From Bradyrhizobium sp. CB2312 (GTDB taxonomy: Bacteria; Pseudomonadota; Alphaproteobacteria; Rhizobiales; Xanthobacteraceae): DNA of 64,000 nt. A program made the translations under genes and the position numbers. This document shows, in pieces, positions 35,657-42,938 of this stretch. A model generated the notes under the pieces. The model was not told the DNA's origin, ran no database searches, and saw only the letters and a program-made list of their open reading frames with translations. The stretch is from the NCBI RefSeq assembly GCF_029714425.1, contig NZ_CP121668.1, positions 5,663,501 to 5,727,500 of the forward strand, given 5' to 3'. How positions within the stretch are numbered: the stretch's first letter is position 1; each line of letters begins with the position of its first letter.

Positions 35657-36580
35657 ATGGAACTTCGGCATTTGCGCTATTTCATTGCAGTCGCAGAGGA
35701 AGGTAGCTTTTTGACCGCTGCCCAACGGCGCCTGAACACTTCGCAGCCGTCGCTGAGCCGGCAGATTCGGGATTTGGAATCCGAAGTTGGCGTGCAGTTG
35801 CTGGAGCGCCAGGCGCGTGGCGTAGTGCTGACCGAGGCCGGAAGAGTTTTTCTCGATCACGCGCGGCTGGCGCTGTCGCAAGTCGAAGCGGCGACAGATG
35901 GTGCGCGGCGGACCGCACAGCCGCAAAAGCCCGTACTTTCCATGGGGTTCATGGTCGGGCTGGAGGTGATGTGGCTCCCCCACTTATTGCGTATCCTCCG
36001 CGAGGAAGAGCCGGAGATCGAAGTCACCCTGTGTAGTCAGTCCTCGCCAGAACTCGCCCTCGCATTAACGCGCGGGAAGCTGGACATAGCCTTCCTCCGC
36101 CCGGAGCGACAGAGCACGGGCCTGACCTTCAAATTGTTGGCGAAGGAGCCCCTGATCGCGGTGCTGCCGGCGGACCATCGCTTGGCCTCGCGCAAGAGGA
36201 TTCGGCCGCAGGATCTTGCCCGCGAGATCTACGTCAGCTCGGCGAGAACGTCTCCGGTATTGCAAGCCGTGATTCAGAGCTACGCGTTGAAGGTCGGGAT
36301 TACGCTCAAGCCAAAGTACGAAGGCGAGAACATATCGTCGGCCATGTCGCTGGTCGCATCCACGGGCGGAGTGACTCTCGTTCCGCTCTATGCGCAAAAT
36401 ATGCTGGCGCCAAACGTTGTTGCCAGAGCGCTCGATGGGATCCCTCCGACGGTCGATCTCACTCTCGGCTACAACCAGGCAAATTCCTCCCCTCTGCTCC
36501 ACCGGCTTTTGTCCCGCGCGGATGAACTGGTCGCAAACGTTCAAAATCAGAGCATCATCCGCTACGTTGAAGCCGATTAG
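35657..36580 (+). CDS. LysR family transcriptional regulator
   Basis: 307 residues. HTH with GSFLTAAQRRLNTSQPSLSRQIRDLE and the strong post-HTH QARGVVLTEAGRVFLDHAR; effector domain of the HcaR/BenM-like group (FMVGLEVMWLPHLLRILREEEPEIEVTL, LDIAFLRPE). Divergent from the chloroperoxidase-type hydrolase and 178 bases upstream of the dehalogenase-like hydrolase; either could be its target. Confidence 0.92.
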   Translation: MELRHLRYFIAVAEEGSFLTAAQRRLNTSQPSLSRQIRDLESEVGVQLLERQARGVVLTEAGRVFLDHARLALSQVEAATDGARRTAQPQKPVLSMGFMVGLEVMWLPHLLRILREEEPEIEVTLCSQSSPELALALTRGKLDIAFLRPERQSTGLTFKLLAKEPLIAVLPADHRLASRKRIRPQDLAREIYVSSARTSPVLQAVIQSYALKVGITLKPKYEGENISSAMSLVASTGGVTLVPLYAQNMLAPNVVARALDGIPPTVDLTLGYNQANSSPLLHRLLSRADELVANVQNQSIIRYVEAD

Positions 36581-36723
36581 TGGGCAACGCCCTGGTTCTC
36601 CAGCCTCTGCTTCCCGATCCAGTCGTTGACCAGCTTTGCGACGCCCGGATGGTGATGCCCCTCGTAGAGGCTTTCGATTCATTTTGAGACCTTGCGCATC
36701 TCCGCTAGGATGCCGGGCGCCAT
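36577..36723 (-). pseudogene. Relic of a C-terminal coding fragment
   Basis: On the minus strand the frame reads ILAEMRKVSK, then TGA at 36681-36679, then IESLYEGHHHPGVAKLVNDW and GKQRLENQGVAH before a stop. The Glu/Lys-rich helical pattern looks like a real protein end, and a Trp would fit at the stop. Nothing upstream continues it. I do not recognise the family. Confidence 0.3.
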
Positions 36724-36758
36724 GCATCGATCGTTCGCCGGCGGATCGGGAAAGCGTC

Positions 36759-37634
36759 ATGTCGGAGCAAGCTGACGGACCGGACATCGGGCAGATCGCG
36801 ATCGACGGCGGCATCACGCTGCGCAGGATGCTGGTCCGCGGTAGCGCACTGAGGCGAACCGCGCTTCTGCTGCATGGCTTTCCCGAAACCATCCACGCGT
36901 GGACAGGCATTTCGCTCGCGTTGGCTGACGACCACGACGTTCACAGCTTCGACTGGCCCGGCTTCGGCTTCTCGTCGCGTCCGCCGATCGATCGGTTCGC
37001 CTATGCACCCGCAGACTATGCCCGCGTGCTGAAGGGCTATATCGAGACCGCGGGCATCGACCGCACGAAGCTCACGATCTACGCGACCGACATCGGCGCA
37101 TTGCCGGCCCTGCTCCTGGCGCTCGATGAGCCCGATATCGCAAGATGCCTGATCGTCGGCGATTTCGCGCCCTTCAACCGGCCTGCGCTGATGTGGCAGA
37201 ACCTGCAGGCCCTGAAGTCGAAGCCGTCATCGGACCATGTCCGCGCCGCGATGAACGCCGGCCGTGACGAGATCCTGCAAAACACCTTCTTTCGTGGCCT
37301 GCCGAAGGAGGCGCACTACGACGTCCCGCAGGCGTTTCGCGACGACATGGCGAGCGCATGGAGCCGCGACGGGATGACCGTCGTGGACGCGTTCTATCAC
37401 TACTACGCCTCGTTCACCCGCGACCAGGACCATTTCGAGGCCAACCTCGCGCGGCTGAAGACGCCGGTGAAAGTGGTGTGGGGCAGCGACGACCTCTACA
37501 TCACGAAGGACATGGGCGCCGAGCTCGCCGAGCGCGTCGGCGCGGAGCTGAACGTGCTTGCGGGCATCGGCCACTACCCTCACCTCCAGGCCCCCGAACA
37601 GACCATCGCGGAAATCCGCGCGGCATCGCGCTGA
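36759..37634 (+). CDS. Alpha/beta hydrolase, haloalkane dehalogenase-like
   Basis: 291 residues from ATG 36759. Oxyanion LLLHGFPETIHAW, then SFDWPGFGFSSRP (the DWPGFG.S motif of haloalkane dehalogenases/epoxide hydrolases). The elbow reads YATDIGALPALLL, so the nucleophile is Asp, not Ser. Late KVVWGSDDLYITKDM and IGHYPHLQAPEQ give the acid and His. An Asp nucleophile supports dehalogenase, epoxide hydrolase or haloacetate dehalogenase chemistry; which one cannot be told. Confidence 0.85.
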   Translation: MSEQADGPDIGQIAIDGGITLRRMLVRGSALRRTALLLHGFPETIHAWTGISLALADDHDVHSFDWPGFGFSSRPPIDRFAYAPADYARVLKGYIETAGIDRTKLTIYATDIGALPALLLALDEPDIARCLIVGDFAPFNRPALMWQNLQALKSKPSSDHVRAAMNAGRDEILQNTFFRGLPKEAHYDVPQAFRDDMASAWSRDGMTVVDAFYHYYASFTRDQDHFEANLARLKTPVKVVWGSDDLYITKDMGAELAERVGAELNVLAGIGHYPHLQAPEQTIAEIRAASR

Positions 37635-37652
37635 GCGAGGCCCGACGCGCGC

Positions 37653-38228
37653 TCACCGGGCGCGCAGGCGCCATGCGCTGACGGTGAGCCAGACGGCCGA
37701 GACCAGGAAGTAGACCGCGCCGACGGCGGCATAACCCGTGACGGTCGCGATCGATGGCGACATCGGCGTCGTGGCCTGGAAGATGAAGAACGCGCCGGCG
37801 AGCGCCGACTGGCCGCCGCTGAGCACCATGGCCCACTGCGCGCCGAAACTTTTCCAGCGCCGCACGGCCGTGCCCAGCTGGAGCAATCCGGACAGGATCG
37901 CCCATGCCCCGAACACACCGAGGACCCAGTTCATGCTCGTCTGCAGTGCGAGAAGGACCGCGATCGCGGTCGCAAGGCTGACCACGACGTTCAGCATCTG
38001 CGTGCGGTTTTGATCGAGCCCGCCACTGCGCAGGCCATCCACAAAGTTGGCCGCGGCGTCCCATGCCGGATAGAGCACGAGCAGGATGCCGGCGATCGCG
38101 GCAGACGACGGACCCACCGCAAAGGCGGCAACGACCCAGGCGATCGAGAACGCCGCTCGCAGGAAATAGTATTGCTTCAGCCATCGTTCGCGATCGGCAC
38201 GAACCAGATCCAGTTGATGTTGCACCAT
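37653..38228 (-). CDS. HdeD-like (DUF308) membrane protein
   Basis: 191 residues from ATG 38228 (MVQHQLDLVRADRERW). About six hydrophobic segments in pairs, with the DUF308 patterns AIAGILLVLYPAWDAAANFVDG and VLGVFGAWAILSGLLQLGTAVRRWK. HdeD-type proteins are inner-membrane proteins linked to acid or stress resistance in enterics; the role here is not known. It is 100 bases downstream of tetR on the same strand, and a site resembling the tetR operator lies 18 bases before its start. Confidence 0.75.
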   Translation of the reverse strand: MVQHQLDLVRADRERWLKQYYFLRAAFSIAWVVAAFAVGPSSAAIAGILLVLYPAWDAAANFVDGLRSGGLDQNRTQMLNVVVSLATAIAVLLALQTSMNWVLGVFGAWAILSGLLQLGTAVRRWKSFGAQWAMVLSGGQSALAGAFFIFQATTPMSPSIATVTGYAAVGAVYFLVSAVWLTVSAWRLRAR

Positions 38229-38245
38229 TGCAGCCTCTCCTATAC

Positions 38246-38259
38246 CTACTAGTTGGTAG
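38246..38259. promoter_or_regulatory. Candidate TetR operator before the HdeD-like gene
   Basis: CTACTAGTTGGTAG, inverted CTAC/GTAG arms with shared core AGTTGGTAG, 18-31 bp upstream of the HdeD-like start. The same core occurs before tetR at 38923-38940. Confidence 0.6.
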
Positions 38260-38328
38260 TCTCTGCGCAGCAAGACGCCCTCACCCCGGCTCGCCTGCGG
38301 GGGTGCTGTGATCCTCTCGCCGATGTCT

Positions 38329-38913
38329 TCAGTGCCTGGTGGACAGCCGCTCCAGCAGCGGGGCGGCGATCACGCCGAACATCTTTGGATCGCCATAGGC
38401 GCGCGCCGACAGCATCGCGCCGTGAATGGTTGCCATGAATCCTTCAGCCTCGACCTTGGCCGAGTTGGAGAGGTGAAGCCGTCCCTTCCGCCTGCCGCGC
38501 TCCATCGCCGACGTCAGCCAGGACGCGAGCGCGCGGAAATGCGCACGGACTTCGAGCGCCACCTCCTCCGGCAGGATCGGCAACTCGCTGGCCAGCAGCG
38601 CGCAGACGCAGAAGGGTGCAGTCGCGTCCGTGATGCACGCTTCCCAGTACCCGACATAGCTCTTGAGCTGGTCGCGCGGATCCGGGATGTTGCGCTCCAG
38701 GGCAGCCAGTCCCGCCTCCGCTTCTTCGCGGTAACGCGACACGAGAGTGCGGACCAGATCGACCTTGCTGGCGAAATGGTGGTGGATGCTCGGCTTGCGG
38801 ATGCCGACCACATCGGCGATGTCGGCATAGCTGAAGCCGTTATAGCCGCCCGCGATGATCAGCCTGCGCGCGCAGGCCAGGATGTCGTCGGCAGTCGAGG
38901 AAACGTTGGTCAT
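38329..38913 (-). CDS. TetR family transcriptional regulator
   Basis: 194 residues. N-terminal HTH GFSYADIADVVGIRKPSIHHHFASKVDLV, then a helical ligand domain with the TetR_C-type CITDATAPFCVCALLASELPILP (two close Cys, a possible redox or ligand site). Likely represses itself and the downstream HdeD-like gene through the shared CTACC-type palindromes. The ligand is unknown. Confidence 0.92.
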   Translation of the reverse strand: MTNVSSTADDILACARRLIIAGGYNGFSYADIADVVGIRKPSIHHHFASKVDLVRTLVSRYREEAEAGLAALERNIPDPRDQLKSYVGYWEACITDATAPFCVCALLASELPILPEEVALEVRAHFRALASWLTSAMERGRRKGRLHLSNSAKVEAEGFMATIHGAMLSARAYGDPKMFGVIAAPLLERLSTRH

Positions 38914-38922
38914 GGCCGTTAG

Positions 38923-38940
38923 CTACCTTCCAGTTGGTAG
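38923..38940. promoter_or_regulatory. Candidate TetR autoregulatory operator
   Basis: CTACCTTCCAGTTGGTAG, CTACC/GGTAG arms, 10-27 bp upstream of the tetR start. It shares AGTTGGTAG with the site at 38246-38259. Confidence 0.6.
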
Positions 38941-38978
38941 GGCGTCAAGAACGGGGTGCTTCAACCATCCGTGAGTGC

Positions 38979-39019
38979 TAAAGCGCGATGAGATTGGGAT
39001 GAATCGTCATCGCGCTTTA
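38979..39019. repeat. Intergenic palindromic repeat, type A
   Basis: Thirteen-base arms TAAAGCGCGATGA and TCATCGCGCTTTA around a 15-base loop. This is the style of dispersed rhizobial intergenic palindromes (from memory, unverified). It lies between tetR and the deformylase-like gene. Confidence 0.65.
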
Positions 39020-39030
39020 GGTTGTTGTTT

Positions 39031-39080
39031 GAGCATGATCTTTTCGGAAAACCGCTGCGCACTTTTCCGGATCATGCTCT
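39031..39080. repeat. Intergenic palindromic repeat, type B
   Basis: Ends GAGCATGATC and GATCATGCTC with inner complementary TTTTCGGAAAA / TTTTCCGGA pieces: a long imperfect hairpin ending 10 bases before the deformylase-like ATG. It would sit in the 5' leader of that mRNA. Confidence 0.65.
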
Positions 39081-39090
39081 AGGAGCCTGC

Positions 39091-39588
39091 ATGACCATTC
39101 GCCCGATCGTCCGATATCCCGACCGCCGCCTCACAGTCCCTGCCCGCCCCGTCACTACGTTCGACGAGGCCTTGCGCGAGCTCGCTGGCGATTTGCTCGA
39201 GACGATGCGCGCCGCGCCCGGCATCGGCATCACCGCGCCGCATATCGGCGTGCCGTTGCGCGTCGTCGTGCTCGAGCTCGACGCCAAGGCGGGGCCGCAG
39301 ACTTACGTCAATCCGGCAGTCGAATGGGCCTCGCCCGAGATGATCATGCACCGCGAGGGCAGCGTCTCGATGCCCGGCGTCAACGACGAGGTGCAGCGTC
39401 ACGCCCGGGTGCGGATCAGCTATTCCGATCTCGACGACAACATGCAAAGCGAAGAATCCGACGGCTTGCGCGCGGTCTGCCACCAGCACGAGATCGACCA
39501 GCTCGACGGCATGTTCTGGATCCAGCGGCTGTCGCGGCTCAAGCGTGAGCGGCTGGTGAAGAAGTTCGAGAAGATGTCGCGGGGGTGA
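39091..39588 (+). CDS. Peptide deformylase homologue lacking metal ligands
   Basis: 165 residues from ATG 39091; the frame continues upstream through the palindromic repeat. Deformylase fold: motif 1 GIGITAPHIG (normally GxGLAAxQxG), motif 2 EGSVSMPG with Ser91 where active enzymes have metal-binding Cys, motif 3 HEIDQ at 133-137, where the second His ligand is Gln137 (normally HExxH). Two of three metal ligands are therefore changed, while the catalytic Glu134 stays. Removal of N-formyl groups is doubtful; a paralogue with altered metal or no catalysis is more likely. Confidence 0.85.
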   Translation: MTIRPIVRYPDRRLTVPARPVTTFDEALRELAGDLLETMRAAPGIGITAPHIGVPLRVVVLELDAKAGPQTYVNPAVEWASPEMIMHREGSVSMPGVNDEVQRHARVRISYSDLDDNMQSEESDGLRAVCHQHEIDQLDGMFWIQRLSRLKRERLVKKFEKMSRG

Positions 39589-39605
39589 CGCGCCGGCGTC
39601 CCCCG

Positions 39606-39895
39606 CGTGCCGTTATTTTCGCCAGGTCTTCCGGGCCAGGCTGCCGAAGATGGTCGTGCAGATCGTTCCCGACCTCAGAGCCCTCGCGGCGTCCTGCCTG
39701 GCAGGCTTGGGATTGACCGTGCTGCCGAGCTATCTCTGCGGAAGGCAACTCAGGGAAGGCACCCTCGTCCGGCTGCACGAGCCGACGGAGACCCCGGCCA
39801 ACGAGATATTCCTTGCCTGGAGCCGCCTCGGATTGCAGCAGCCACGCGTCGCCTTCATGCGGCAACGGCTGCTCGAGGCTGCCGCCGATTGGTGA
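39606..39895 (+). pseudogene. 5'-truncated LysR gene fragment
   Basis: Reading in frame from about 39606 (RYFRQVFRARLPKMVVQIVP) to the stop at 39895 gives the last third of a LysR effector domain: DLRALAASCLAGLGLTVLPSYLC, then a standard C-terminus. No HTH exists upstream; the deformylase-like stop is only 17 bases before. A decayed regulator left by deletion. Confidence 0.75.
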
Positions 39896-40234
39896 GACCC
39901 GATCCGGCACCGCGCCCCGGCGGCCGTGCGCGATCGCGACAGTGGGACGGCCTATATGCTCTATCGCAAGGATCGGTTCGAATGTTCTGGAGGCGCCGAG
40001 CTTCTGAAGCCTCACAAGCTCAAGGACACCTCGCCCACCAACAGGTTGTCGCGACCTGCTGCAATTCGGCGATGTTCATGAATTTCGATCGCGGCCCGCA
40101 CTGGGTCTCGGTCTACAGGGCGCGATGGCGCTGGGGAGATGAAGGCGCAAGATCGGTAGAGCGACGCGAAACCCATCGCTTTTCCTGGGGACGAGACATG
40201 ATGGGTTTCGCTGCGCTCTACCCATCCTACGAAC
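39896..40234. other. Intergenic, 339 bp, with a palindromic repeat
   Basis: Between the LysR fragment and arsR. Besides the repeat at 40155-40223 I see no gene. A minus-strand frame near 40015-40120 is open but unrecognised. Confidence 0.4.
40155..40223. repeat. Palindromic repeat, type C, copy 1
   Basis: Inverted arms GGTAGAGCGACGCGAAACCC and GGGTTTCGCTGCGCTCTACC around a loop. The same element, longer and better conserved, recurs at 42850-42932. When translated it yields spurious small ORFs reading MGFAALYPSYE. Confidence 0.7.
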
Positions 40235-40597
40235 TCACGCCCTCTTCCCACCCCGCTTGGTGATAGGTGCGTTGCGACGCTCCCGTTTGCCGGGCGCGAT
40301 CTCGGTCGCCAGCGCATCCAGCTTCGGCTCCCAGAAACTCCTGAACTGGCCGATCCACGCATCCACCGTCCGAAGCCCGGCAATGTCGACCGAATAGAGC
40401 CGGCGTTGCGCATCCGCCCGGACGATGGCAAAGCCGCTCTCGCGCAGCACCTTGAGGTGCTGCGACACGGCCGCCTGCGTGATGCCGAACTCGGCCCCGA
40501 TCACCTCGACGACCTCACCGGATGCCATTTCGCCCGATACCAGCAGCTCGAGGATGCGGCGGCGCACGGGATCGGCGAGGACCTCGAAGGCGTGCAT
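40235..40597 (-). CDS. ArsR family regulator
   Basis: 120 residues. ArsR winged helix MHAFEVLADPVRRRILELLV, recognition helix GITQAAVSQHLKVLRESGF, wing RADAQRRLYSVD. No metal-binding Cys motif, as in the ArsR-SRPBCC pairs of soil bacteria. It is second in a TGATG-overlapping pair with the SRPBCC gene. The basic C-terminus (KRERRNAPITKRGGKRA) is longer than usual. Confidence 0.9.
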   Translation of the reverse strand: MHAFEVLADPVRRRILELLVSGEMASGEVVEVIGAEFGITQAAVSQHLKVLRESGFAIVRADAQRRLYSVDIAGLRTVDAWIGQFRSFWEPKLDALATEIAPGKRERRNAPITKRGGKRA

Positions 40598-41259
40598 CAG
40601 CTTCCTGTGCCCGGATGCGCGATGTCGGGCGGCATCTCGCCGCGATAGAACGCGATGGTGCGGTCCGAGCGCTGCTTCGCTTCAGCCGGATCGACACCGC
40701 TTGCGACATGCGCCGCGCGCCAATACTCCCCGCTCGTCGTCATGAAGTCCTTGCCCGCGGCAGAGCCCATCCATGCCTCGGCCGTCTCGTGGTCGACCGA
40801 TGCGCCGGTCGCAACATATCGCTCGAGCCCCGCAAGCGCGAGGTCCCAGCCGATGCCGACCGCGCCCGGACCGAACTGATTCCAATGATCCTCGATGATC
40901 GCGGTGTGCTCAAGCGTCAAACGCGCCTGGCCTCGTTCGGCGGCGAGCGTGACGTCGATCCAGCTCACCCCGCCGCCGAATTCCCAGGTCGCGGCAAAAT
41001 GGGTCGGCGGCGTGCACGCGGTGATGGTGCCGCCGGCATTGCCCTTGAGCTGGTACCGTCCGCCGATCTGGAAATCTCCCTCGACCTGCAAGAACCAGCG
41101 CGGAATGCGCTCCTGGCTGGTCACGGCGTCCCAGAGATCGTCGACGCTGGTGTCGTAAAGGCGCGTCAGCGTCACGGCACTCGCCGCCTTGCCATCTTTC
41201 TCGAAATTGCGAACTGAACGCGTGACGAGCCCCAACACCCTGGCGGCTTCGATCTCCAT
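40597..41259 (-). CDS. SRPBCC (AHSA1-like) domain protein
   Basis: 220 residues from ATG 41259. START-like AHSA1 fold: VTLTRLYDTSVDDLWDAVTSQERIPRWFL, GGRYQLKGNAGGTITACTPP, ...FGGGVSWIDVTLAAE. A C-terminal extension of about 65 residues is beyond the core. Such proteins bind hydrophobic ligands and pair with ArsR regulators. First gene of the pair; the stop overlaps the arsR ATG. Confidence 0.85.
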   Translation of the reverse strand: MEIEAARVLGLVTRSVRNFEKDGKAASAVTLTRLYDTSVDDLWDAVTSQERIPRWFLQVEGDFQIGGRYQLKGNAGGTITACTPPTHFAATWEFGGGVSWIDVTLAAERGQARLTLEHTAIIEDHWNQFGPGAVGIGWDLALAGLERYVATGASVDHETAEAWMGSAAGKDFMTTSGEYWRAAHVASGVDPAEAKQRSDRTIAFYRGEMPPDIAHPGTGS

Positions 41260-41465
41260 TGCAAATCTCCCTGTCGTTGAGCGCGGACAGGAATATCGAC
41301 CGACACTAATATAAGTCAATGCTTTTATAATGACTTCGCGCTACGTCAAACCGCCTCGCGGGGCCAAATCGAACAAAACCTTTGCTCGTGCGTCTACCCA
41401 TCCCCACTCCGCCAAGACCCACCCCAAGGCCCTCCACCAAGTCCTGGCGCAAGACGGAAACATTC

Positions 41466-41816
41466 ATGAAAGTTCGCAAATTCGCCATCACCGACGCTTC
41501 GTTCGAGCGCTCGCCTGGCCAGAACGGTGAGATCTTCGCCGGCAACGTCGTCGACCAACGCGATGGTGGACCGGTCACCATCGGCTTCGGCCGCTACGCG
41601 CCAAACCAGCACCTCGATGAAAAGCTCACCGTTGATGACGTCATGCTCGTGCTGGAAGGCAAGCTCTCGGTGACGAGCGGTGGAAGCACCGTCACCGCGG
41701 GTCCCGGCGAGATCGTTTACATGCCGAAGGGCGAGACGGTCACCATCCACTCCCATGAGCAAGGCGCCGTCACCGCCTACGTCACTTATCCGCACTGGCA
41801 GGAGGCGCGCGAGTGA
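41466..41816 (+). CDS. Cupin domain protein (EutQ-like)
   Basis: 116 residues from ATG 41466. Single cupin: YAPNQHLDEKLTVDDVMLVLEGKLSV and VTAGPGEIVYMPKGETVTIHSHE, the pattern of EutQ-like ethanolamine cupins and simple sugar-binding cupins. Motif 1 lacks the usual pair of His, so metal binding may be altered. Function unknown; neighbours give no clue. Confidence 0.8.
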   Translation: MKVRKFAITDASFERSPGQNGEIFAGNVVDQRDGGPVTIGFGRYAPNQHLDEKLTVDDVMLVLEGKLSVTSGGSTVTAGPGEIVYMPKGETVTIHSHEQGAVTAYVTYPHWQEARE

Positions 41817-41890
41817 GGCGCGAACCTTGACGTCGATGGCGGCCTGCCGATTTTCCTGCAATCGGAAGGACAGGCCGCCGTCAGAGATCG

Positions 41891-42772
41891 CTATTTCAGC
41901 GGCAGGAACAGCTCAGCGACCGTCTCGTGCTCCGGCACATCCGGGAAGAAGCTCAACCGCTGGCAATAGAGCGGGAAGTCGCGCGCCTCCTCGCCGCTGG
42001 CCGGAAGCCAGTCGCGATAGAGATAGAGCGCGGCGGGCTCCAGATTGTCGGTGTAGCCGACGACGCGCAGCACCGCGCAGCGTCCGCCGGGGATCTCGCC
42101 GGCCTTGATGTCTTCGCCATTCGCCACGATCGGTTGATCGGTCCCGACACAGAGGTCCGCGCTGTAATCGGCCGGCTGCGCCGGTCGCCTTTCGGAGCGC
42201 CAGACATTGAAGGTCGGGCTCGTGCTGGGATGCAGACCCGCGGACCTGCGCCAGGCGATGAAGCGCTGGATGGTGGCGCCGAGCGTCGCCGGGTCACCGC
42301 GGTGTTCCATGATCGCCACCTTGATGGTGGGCACGTCGCGGATCGTCACGTCGTCAGGGGTAAAGGTTGTCTGCATGAGCTTGCTCCTCGCGTTGTCGAG
42401 AGGCCCGAAGGCCGCAAGCCACGGTTCCCACACGGGCGATTTCCGGAACGACGACGGCGACTGCCCGAACCGTTGCCGAAAGGCACGGGCAAAGGCATCC
42501 GGTGCATCGTAGCCGGCGTCCATCGCGATATCAGTGACGCTTTGCGCGTCGCTGTAAGCCAGCCGGTAGGAAGCGCGCTTCATACGGGCGAGCTGGACAT
42601 AGCGATGCACCGACAGCCCGAAGGTTGCCGAAAACTGCCGGTGGAAATGGAATTTCGAGAAGGCCGCAACGCAGCTCAGGCTGTCCAGGTCCAGATCCGT
42701 GTCGAGGTGCCGGTCGATATGCTCCAGCACCCTGCGCATCCGGGCCTGATAGTTTTGCAGCGCCGCCGTCAT
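41891..42772 (-). CDS. AraC family regulator with GyrI-like effector domain
   Basis: 293 residues. Here the HTH pair is N-terminal (LDSLSCVAAFSKFHFHRQFSATFG and VTDIAMDAGYDAPDAFARAFRQRFGQSPSSFR), and residues about 140-293 form a GyrI/SOUL-like effector-binding domain (VTIRDVPTIKVAIMEHRG..., IPGGRCAVLRVVGY, ELFLPLK). This is the Rob/MarA-with-GyrI layout, often drug or bile sensing. Target unknown. Confidence 0.9.
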   Translation of the reverse strand: MTAALQNYQARMRRVLEHIDRHLDTDLDLDSLSCVAAFSKFHFHRQFSATFGLSVHRYVQLARMKRASYRLAYSDAQSVTDIAMDAGYDAPDAFARAFRQRFGQSPSSFRKSPVWEPWLAAFGPLDNARSKLMQTTFTPDDVTIRDVPTIKVAIMEHRGDPATLGATIQRFIAWRRSAGLHPSTSPTFNVWRSERRPAQPADYSADLCVGTDQPIVANGEDIKAGEIPGGRCAVLRVVGYTDNLEPAALYLYRDWLPASGEEARDFPLYCQRLSFFPDVPEHETVAELFLPLK

Positions 42773-42849
42773 CGTCCCTCCTCCGTGGCGGGTGCAGTTA
42801 GCCGGTGACGGCCTTGGCGTGCTCGACCGATCTTGCGGTTTGGCAGCTC

Positions 42850-42932
42850 GTAGGATGGGTAGAGCGCAGCGAAACCCATCAACTTTCTTCGGAGGAGCGA
42901 TGATGGGTTTCGCTTCGCTCTACCCATCCTAC
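42850..42932. repeat. Palindromic repeat, type C, copy 2
   Basis: Outer arms GTAGGATGGGTAGAGCG and CGCTCTACCCATCCTAC, inner arms CGAAACCCATCA / TGATGGGTTTCG: a near-perfect 83-bp inverted element ending six bases before the stop of the beta-lactamase-like gene. Second copy of the element at 40155. Confidence 0.75.
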
Positions 42933-42938
42933 AAGCCG

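Noticed and set aside
36065..36910. 281-codon frame antisense to lysR
   Set aside because: Shadow; spans two real genes on the other strand.
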